DNA of 64,000 bases from JAXDJH01 sp034663635 (GTDB lineage: Bacteria; Actinomycetota; CADDZG01; WHSQ01). The notes under the pieces are model-generated. The model saw only the letters and a program-made list of their open reading frames with translations, was not told the origin of the DNA and did no database searches. A program made the translations under genes and the position numbers. Below, piece after piece: positions 59,022 to 64,000 of the stretch. The stretch lies in the NCBI GenBank assembly GCA_034663635.1, contig JAXDJH010000008.1:62001-126000 (forward strand). Reading direction: 5' to 3'. Numbering within the stretch: position 1 is the first letter of the stretch; the number at the start of each line of letters is the position of its first letter.

Positions 59022-60622
59022 CGGAACACTCGTCTCAGTCCGCTCGCTACGCGAGTCAGTTCAGGAGCCCGGACCAACCGCATCCCCGCGAGGTACACGC
59101 CTGCCCCCACAGCGGCCGTGCCCACGAGATTCACGAGGTAGGCGGGCTTCGATCCTTCGGGAAGGACGAGTTGGGCGACCGTCATCGCTGCGAGGGCCAA
59201 CGAGGACATCCCGACCGTTCTCACCAGGGTTGCCGCGAGCTTCGTTCCGCCGGTCGCTCCGAATCGACGGGTGAATAGACGCGCGATCACGACCGTGCCG
59301 ACGAAGAACCCGATCGAATGTCCGAGGGCAAGGCCTTCGACGGATGACTCCTTGGGCCCCGCGAGGAACAGGATCGCCCCTGCCCCGGAGGCGACGGCGA
59401 CCGCTCCCGCGTTAACGAGGGCCGGCGTTTTCGCGTCACTCACCGCGTAGAACGCGCGCGTGTAGATCAGGAAGGCCGAATAAGTGGGCAACCCGATTGC
59501 GAAGGCTTCGAGGACGCGCGCAACCAACTCGGCATCGGTTCCACTCATCACTCCGTATTGAAGGGTCAGTCGGGTCAGCGGCTGAGCCGCCACGATCAGG
59601 AAGGCCGCTATCGGAAGTAGCACGAAAGAGAGGATCGACAATCCGTCGCGCAACCGGGCGAGGAAGCCCTCATCCTCACCTTTCGCCGCATGCTCGGCCA
59701 TCGCGGTGAACAGCACATGGAATATGGGAACCGCGAACAGGGCGTGGGGCAGGTAGAAGAACGTGAAGGCCCACTGATAGGCGGCCACTCCCCCTCGAAC
59801 TTTGTTGGCGAGCAACAGAACGACGATCAACCCGGCCTGATAACCGCCCGCGTAGCCGAGTGCCCACACCCCGACTCGCGCTCCCTTGCGAACCGCCGGA
59901 TGCTTGGGATCGAACCGGAACCGGTAGCGCCAACCGAGCTTCCTCAGTTCGGGGATCAAACAGACCGTCATGGCGACGACGCCAAAGGTCGTACCGGCTC
60001 CCAGGACCCAGGTCTCCGCGGGCGTTATCCCTCCGACCCCCGGCGGACGCGATCCGCGCATCCCGGCGTAAGTCAGGTAGACGCCGATGACGACGAGATT
60101 GTTGAAGATCGGGGCGATCGCCGGCAGAGCAAACCGGCGGTTCGCGTGCAGGGCCCCCGTCATGATCATGCCCGCGCCGTAAAAAACGACTTGAGGCGCA
60201 AACAGACGCAAGAAGGTCGCGCCAAGAGCGATCTCTTGGGCCCGTAGCGCCTTGTCGGCGATGCCCACGGTCAGGGCGCGCATCACGAGCGGAGCGGCGA
60301 GGCCGAGCACCATGGCGAGGCCGACGAGCGCCACGAGCGCGACCGAGGCGAGGGCATTCGCTGCCTCCCAGCCCTCCTCCTTCTCGCCCCGAACTATGTA
60401 GTCCACGAATGTGGGCACGAATACGGAGGTGAGCACTCCCGCCGCGACAAGTTCGAAGATGACGTTGGGAGCCGTGTTGGCGGTCTGATAGACGTTCGCG
60501 AGATACGTGGTCCCCATGGCCGCAGCGACGACGACCACTCGAACGAATCCCGTGACGCGAGACACCGCAGTCGCGATCGTGACGATCGCTGCCCCGCGCG
60601 CGAGCGAAGGACGCTCGCTCAA
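59018..60622 (-). CDS. murJ: Lipid II flippase MurJ
   Basis: The 534-residue MOP-superfamily membrane protein should move lipid II across the membrane for peptidoglycan synthesis. It has about fourteen helices, ATAVSRVTGFVRVVVVAAAMG at the N-terminus and NVIFELVAAGVLTSVFVPTFV in helix 2, both typical of MviN/MurJ. It lacks the mycobacterial C-terminal pseudokinase extension. It sits in a block of envelope genes. Confidence 0.94.
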   Translation of the reverse strand: MSERPSLARGAAIVTIATAVSRVTGFVRVVVVAAAMGTTYLANVYQTANTAPNVIFELVAAGVLTSVFVPTFVDYIVRGEKEEGWEAANALASVALVALVGLAMVLGLAAPLVMRALTVGIADKALRAQEIALGATFLRLFAPQVVFYGAGMIMTGALHANRRFALPAIAPIFNNLVVIGVYLTYAGMRGSRPPGVGGITPAETWVLGAGTTFGVVAMTVCLIPELRKLGWRYRFRFDPKHPAVRKGARVGVWALGYAGGYQAGLIVVLLLANKVRGGVAAYQWAFTFFYLPHALFAVPIFHVLFTAMAEHAAKGEDEGFLARLRDGLSILSFVLLPIAAFLIVAAQPLTRLTLQYGVMSGTDAELVARVLEAFAIGLPTYSAFLIYTRAFYAVSDAKTPALVNAGAVAVASGAGAILFLAGPKESSVEGLALGHSIGFFVGTVVIARLFTRRFGATGGTKLAATLVRTVGMSSLALAAMTVAQLVLPEGSKPAYLVNLVGTAAVGAGVYLAGMRLVRAPELTRVASGLRRVFR

Positions 60623-61566
60623 CCGCTCGGTGATGGCTCCGGCAACACGCTCGACGCGCCCGAGTCCGCTCCATAGTGGCCGGTCTGACCGTTGAGCGCT
60701 GCCTTCAAGGCGAGAACGAGCGCGACGCGTCCGGGCACGGTGTCGGCATGATCGACCGTCGACACCTGGGCGCTGGCCTTGCCGTCAGAACGGAACGCAT
60801 CGACGAACTGCCAGACGCTATTCGACGGCTCTGCCGCGGTCACCGTCACCCCGAGGTCGGCGATGGAGTTGCCAAGAGCAACCGCCAGACTGGTCGCTTT
60901 CCATGGGAGTGGGTCCGCTCCCCCGCCGACGATGACGAACGAAGCTCCCGGCGGGACCGTTTGGTTCGGCGTGGTCCGACTGAGCCCGAGGAAGCCCGCC
61001 TCCTGCAACTCATCGATCAGACCCTCCAGGCGCTCGTCCGGCGAAAAGGAACCGCGCGGAAGATCCCTCTGAGAAGCCGCGGCCGCGGCCCTGAGCCCGA
61101 GATCCGTCCCCGCCTCATCTCGAAGCTCGGCGGCGGTGCCTGACGTCGAACGCAATATCAACGCGAGCTGGTCGCGCTCGGCCTGGTCCCTAAGTGCGAA
61201 GCGATCGGTCAAGGTCAGCCTAGAAACGACGGTGCCTCCCGCCGTGTCGATCGAATCGGAGATCGCGTCGACCACCGACCCGTCGGTTCCCTCGAAAGTG
61301 ATCGCAACGATCTGATCGCCGGCGAGCTCGCCAGATATCAACTGGGCTTGAGTCGCCTGCGCGTAATCCTGGAACGTATCCATGGTCGTACGAAGGTCTT
61401 CCACCTCCGCTCGGCGCTCGTCCAGACTCGTGGACAGACCATTGACACGGTCGTTCAACCGATTGACGAGTTGCTCGTCAAGGACAACAGATCCCATCAG
61501 GATCCCAAGCCCAAGGGCTAGGAAGACCGCTATCAAAGAGATCAGGTGGTAGCGGAAGTCGATCAA
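60619..61566 (-). CDS. mctB: Copper transporter MctB-like protein (DUF3186)
   Basis: The 315-residue protein starts MIDFRYHLISLIAVFLALGLGILMG, one membrane helix as in mycobacterial MctB, and has an exposed mixed alpha/beta domain. In Mycobacterium the protein aids copper resistance, though the family may have a more general envelope role, given its fixed place beside steA. It overlaps murJ and steA by four bases each. Confidence 0.88.
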   Translation of the reverse strand: MIDFRYHLISLIAVFLALGLGILMGSVVLDEQLVNRLNDRVNGLSTSLDERRAEVEDLRTTMDTFQDYAQATQAQLISGELAGDQIVAITFEGTDGSVVDAISDSIDTAGGTVVSRLTLTDRFALRDQAERDQLALILRSTSGTAAELRDEAGTDLGLRAAAAASQRDLPRGSFSPDERLEGLIDELQEAGFLGLSRTTPNQTVPPGASFVIVGGGADPLPWKATSLAVALGNSIADLGVTVTAAEPSNSVWQFVDAFRSDGKASAQVSTVDHADTVPGRVALVLALKAALNGQTGHYGADSGASSVLPEPSPSG

Positions 61567-62762
61567 TGGAAGAGGGCCTCCCGGACCGAGAAGACCCAGT
61601 CTTTTATCTGCTGCCAGAAGATGCTGAGGTCCAGCCGCCAGGCATCCGCTACCGACAGTGCGATCCCCATCGTTATCAAGGCCGCAAAGATGAACAGCAT
61701 CAGGTCGGACCTTCTAACGCGGCCTTTATAGAGCCGGCCCACTCCCTTGGCGTCCACGAGAATGGGGCCCACCCTCAGCCGCACCAGGAATGTGGACGCC
61801 ATCCCCTTGCGGCCTTTGTCGAGGAATTCGACGAGGTTCGCGTGAGTGCCCACCGCGACGATGAGTTCGGCCGCTCGTTCGAACGCGAGCAACATCGCGA
61901 TGTCTTCGGACGTTCCGGTCCCTTCGAAGATCTTGGCCGGGAGCCCAAGAGCCTGGATCCGCTCGAGGCCCGGCGCGAGACCTCCGGAATATGCGTGGAC
62001 GACCAGCTCAGCGCCGGACAAGAGGGCCTCCGTCGTCACGGAGTCCATGTCTCCGATGATCATGTGCGGCTTCAGACCGGCCTCGATGATCGCGTCGGCT
62101 CCCCCGTCCACTCCCACGAGTACGGGACGCACCTCTCTTATGTACGAATGAAGGGCGGCGAGATCTTCCTTGTAGTCGTAGCCGCGCACGACGATGAGCA
62201 CATGCCGGCCGTGGAAATCAGTGTCCACATCCGGGAGCCGCGCCGCTTCTAACAGAACGTCGCGTTCGTCCTTGATGTACTCGATCGTGTTCTCGGCGAA
62301 TCGCTCAAGCTCGGCCGAGATCGAGGTCTTTGCTTCATCGAGAGTTCTCTCCGCGCCTTCGAGAGTCAGGACCTTCCCTCGGCCCACCTCGACGCGACCG
62401 ACGCCGTTCTCCCGATAAACATGATCTCCGTCGATGACGATGCGTTCGCCCTCCGGGATGTCCATCACGCCGGACCCCGCTTCGTCCACGACGTGAAGCC
62501 CGGCGGTACACAGAAGAAGGGGGCCGAGGTTCGGGTACCGCCCGGTCGATGAACGGGACGCGTTCACCACAGCTTTGACCTTGCGTTGAACAAGACTCTC
62601 CGCCGACACGCGATCGATGTCCTCGTGATCGATGACGGCGATCTCCCCCGGTTGCAACCTCACCACGAGGTCCTTCGTTCGCTTATCGACCCTTGCCTTG
62701 CCGGTTATCAGGCCCGGCGCAGCGTGATGTTGCAAACGCCTTCGGCGCAGTCGTTTGAGCAT
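61563..62762 (-). CDS. steA: SteA-like cytokinetic protein (thiamine pyrophosphokinase-like fold)
   Basis: The 399-residue protein resembles the actinobacterial SteA that works with SteB in cell separation. It has a thiamin pyrophosphokinase-like central region (RPVLVGVDGGADAI, MIIGDMDSVTTEAL) and a C-terminal membrane helix (LMLFIFAALITMGIALSVADA). It directly follows recN, matching the mycobacterial order recN-steA-mctB. Confidence 0.88.
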   Translation of the reverse strand: MLKRLRRRRLQHHAAPGLITGKARVDKRTKDLVVRLQPGEIAVIDHEDIDRVSAESLVQRKVKAVVNASRSSTGRYPNLGPLLLCTAGLHVVDEAGSGVMDIPEGERIVIDGDHVYRENGVGRVEVGRGKVLTLEGAERTLDEAKTSISAELERFAENTIEYIKDERDVLLEAARLPDVDTDFHGRHVLIVVRGYDYKEDLAALHSYIREVRPVLVGVDGGADAIIEAGLKPHMIIGDMDSVTTEALLSGAELVVHAYSGGLAPGLERIQALGLPAKIFEGTGTSEDIAMLLAFERAAELIVAVGTHANLVEFLDKGRKGMASTFLVRLRVGPILVDAKGVGRLYKGRVRRSDLMLFIFAALITMGIALSVADAWRLDLSIFWQQIKDWVFSVREALFH

Positions 62763-62771
62763 CCGGTGACC

Positions 62772-64000
62772 TTAGAAGCTCGAGGAGGCAGCCAGATCCA
62801 GCAGCTCCTGCGCGTGTTCGCGCGCCCTTTCGCTCTCGGGCAATCCTGAGAGCATGCGGGAGAGCTCCTCCACGCGTTCCTCGCCTTCGACGACCGCTAC
62901 CTTCGCTCGAGTGCGATTGCCGGTCGTCTCCTTGACGATTCGGAAATGGGAAGTGGCGAAAGCCGCGACTTGCGGAAGATGGGTGACGACAAGCACCTGG
63001 GCTCCGGATGAACGAGCAAGCTGCGCGAGACTCTGGCCGACAGCGCGTGCCGCTTCGCCTCCGACTCCAGAGTCCACCTCGTCGAAGATCAGCGTCTGCG
63101 CTTCCGCTGAAGATGTCACGAGGTGCAATGCAAGAGCGATGCGAGAGAGCTCGCCGCCCGAAGCGACCTTCCCGATCGGCTTTGCCGACTCGCCGGGGGC
63201 CGCGATCTGGAAATCGACGGTCTCGGCTCCACCCTCTCCGACCTCTACAGGCGTCAACGCGACCGAGAACTTGGTTCCCTCCAGCGCGAGCTCTTTGAAG
63301 AGTTTCGTAATCTCCGATTCCATCTTCGCTGCAGCCTTCTTCCGAAGGTCGGAGAGCTTCGTCGAACCCTCTCGGGCGGCCTCGCTTTGCGCTTCGCGCT
63401 CTTGCTCGGCTTCTTCGACAGTCGAAGTGGCTTCCGTCAGCTCGGAGAACTGCTCCTTCGAGCGCTCCAGATGCGCAAGGATCTGCGTCTCGTCGTCGCC
63501 GTACTTCCGCCGCAGGCGCCCGATCGCCCCTAGGCGATCGCGAACGTCGGCAAGCGTCTCCGAATCGGGCGTCACGAGCCGGTTCGACAGTTCGAGGGCG
63601 ACGTCGGTCAACTCATGGCCTGCGGACTCGAGTCGGGTGAGTTGCGCGGCCAGAGACTCATCGCCTTCCACGATCCCGCGAACGGCCGCTTCGGCCTTCT
63701 TAACGAGATCTACGGCCCCATCGTCCGCGGTCAGCGCATCGGTTGCCTCGTTGAGTCCCTCAGCGATCGATTCTGCGTTCTCGAGTCTCTGCGCCTCCGC
63801 GGTCAGTCGTTCAGTTTCGCCCGGCTGCAAACCGGCGCGCTCGATCTCGGCGATCTCCTCTTCCAAACGTGCGATCTCGCGATCCCGATCGGCCTCCGTT
63901 GCAGTGAGCGTCTCCACCGTCTTGTGGGCAGCATTCGCGGCCCGGACCGCTTGCTTGACCTCGCTCGCAGTTCGACGCGCGTCTTCGCCCGCGAATGCAT
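62772..64000 (-). CDS. recN: DNA repair protein RecN (N-terminal part outside window)
   Basis: RecN is an SMC-like ATPase for double-strand break repair. The visible part includes the coiled coil (residue-rich in glutamate and alanine) and the C-terminal ATPase half: VASGGELSRIALALHLV (signature), TLIFDEVDSGVGGEAARAVG (Walker B) and VLVVTHLPQVAAFA. The frame runs open to base 64000 without a start, so the Walker A region lies beyond the right edge. A GTG at 63917 is internal. Confidence 0.95.
   Translation of the reverse strand, partial: AFAGEDARRTASEVKQAVRAANAAHKTVETLTATEADRDREIARLEEEIAEIERAGLQPGETERLTAEAQRLENAESIAEGLNEATDALTADDGAVDLVKKAEAAVRGIVEGDESLAAQLTRLESAGHELTDVALELSNRLVTPDSETLADVRDRLGAIGRLRRKYGDDETQILAHLERSKEQFSELTEATSTVEEAEQEREAQSEAAREGSTKLSDLRKKAAAKMESEITKLFKELALEGTKFSVALTPVEVGEGGAETVDFQIAAPGESAKPIGKVASGGELSRIALALHLVTSSAEAQTLIFDEVDSGVGGEAARAVGQSLAQLARSSGAQVLVVTHLPQVAAFATSHFRIVKETTGNRTRAKVAVVEGEERVEELSRMLSGLPESERAREHAQELLDLAASSSF

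Overview
The window looks like part of a deep-branching Actinomycetota chromosome, probably from an uncultured lineage (inference). Four things point there. The DNA is GC-rich. A DUF4193 zinc-ribbon protein is present, and that family is actinobacterial. An lnt-ppm1 gene pair is present. Two gene neighbourhoods match, from memory, Mycobacterium tuberculosis synteny: recN-steA-mctB-...-pyrG-...-xerD-...-parA-scpA-scpB-rluB-cmk-der, and gcvH-FHA(garA)-merR-bifunctional nuclease-merR-gcv.

Layout. 1-6.5 kb (+): a lysine-fermentation operon (kamA, cut by the left edge, then kdd, an inserted amidohydrolase, kamD, kamE, kal). It should convert lysine through beta-lysine and 3,5-diaminohexanoate to aminobutyryl-CoA and crotonyl-CoA; the cleavage enzyme kce is not in view. 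6.6-11 kb: HAD hydrolase, MFS exporter, archaeal/eukaryotic-type proS and a YjbQ-family gene. 10.96-11.45 kb: a strong promoter followed by about 450 nt of hairpins with no convincing protein, a candidate unknown structured RNA. 11.5-18.8 kb: small membrane protein, TetR, DUF4193, lnt, ppm1, ferritin-like protein, two exported or unknown proteins and a single-domain response regulator with a folded leader. 18.8-23.7 kb (-): cupredoxin/beta-helix protein, two-domain multicopper oxidase and two PIG-V-like mannosyltransferases.

23.8-36.1 kb (-): glycine cleavage genes (gcvPB, gcvPA, gcvT, gcvH) interleaved with MerR regulators, a bifunctional nuclease, hpt, a D,D-carboxypeptidase, a zinc-ribbon FHA protein, a mannose-1-phosphate guanylyltransferase fused to a mutase-like domain, and pgsA. 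36.2 kb: tRNA-Pro(GGG). 36.4-47.8 kb (mostly -): der, cmk, aroA, tyrA, aroH, rluB, scpB, scpA, trpS, an M50 protease (+), then parA with a small ribbon-helix-helix (RHH) gene. 47.9-49.4 kb (+): a frameshifted membrane gene and a PP2C phosphatase. 49.4-64 kb (-): deoB, a DksA/TraR-type zinc finger, xerD, ald, pyrG, an MraY-like membrane protein, a large membrane protein, a GT4 glycosyltransferase, murJ, mctB, steA and recN (cut by the right edge).

The most unusual signal is a family of degenerate 8-bp tandem arrays with core RTC (best unit TTGTCGAC or TTATCTAC). They occupy at least twelve sites, mostly intergenic, between 26.6 and 47.8 kb and are not seen elsewhere in the window. They surround, and in one case lie inside, the parA/RHH gene pair. 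Plasmid ParA/RHH partition systems (ParF-ParG on TP228, delta-omega on pSM19035) use arrays of short boxes with 7-8 bp spacing. I therefore propose that these arrays are a dispersed chromosomal centromere or operator set for this pair. That link is inference; the arrays themselves are visible in the sequence.
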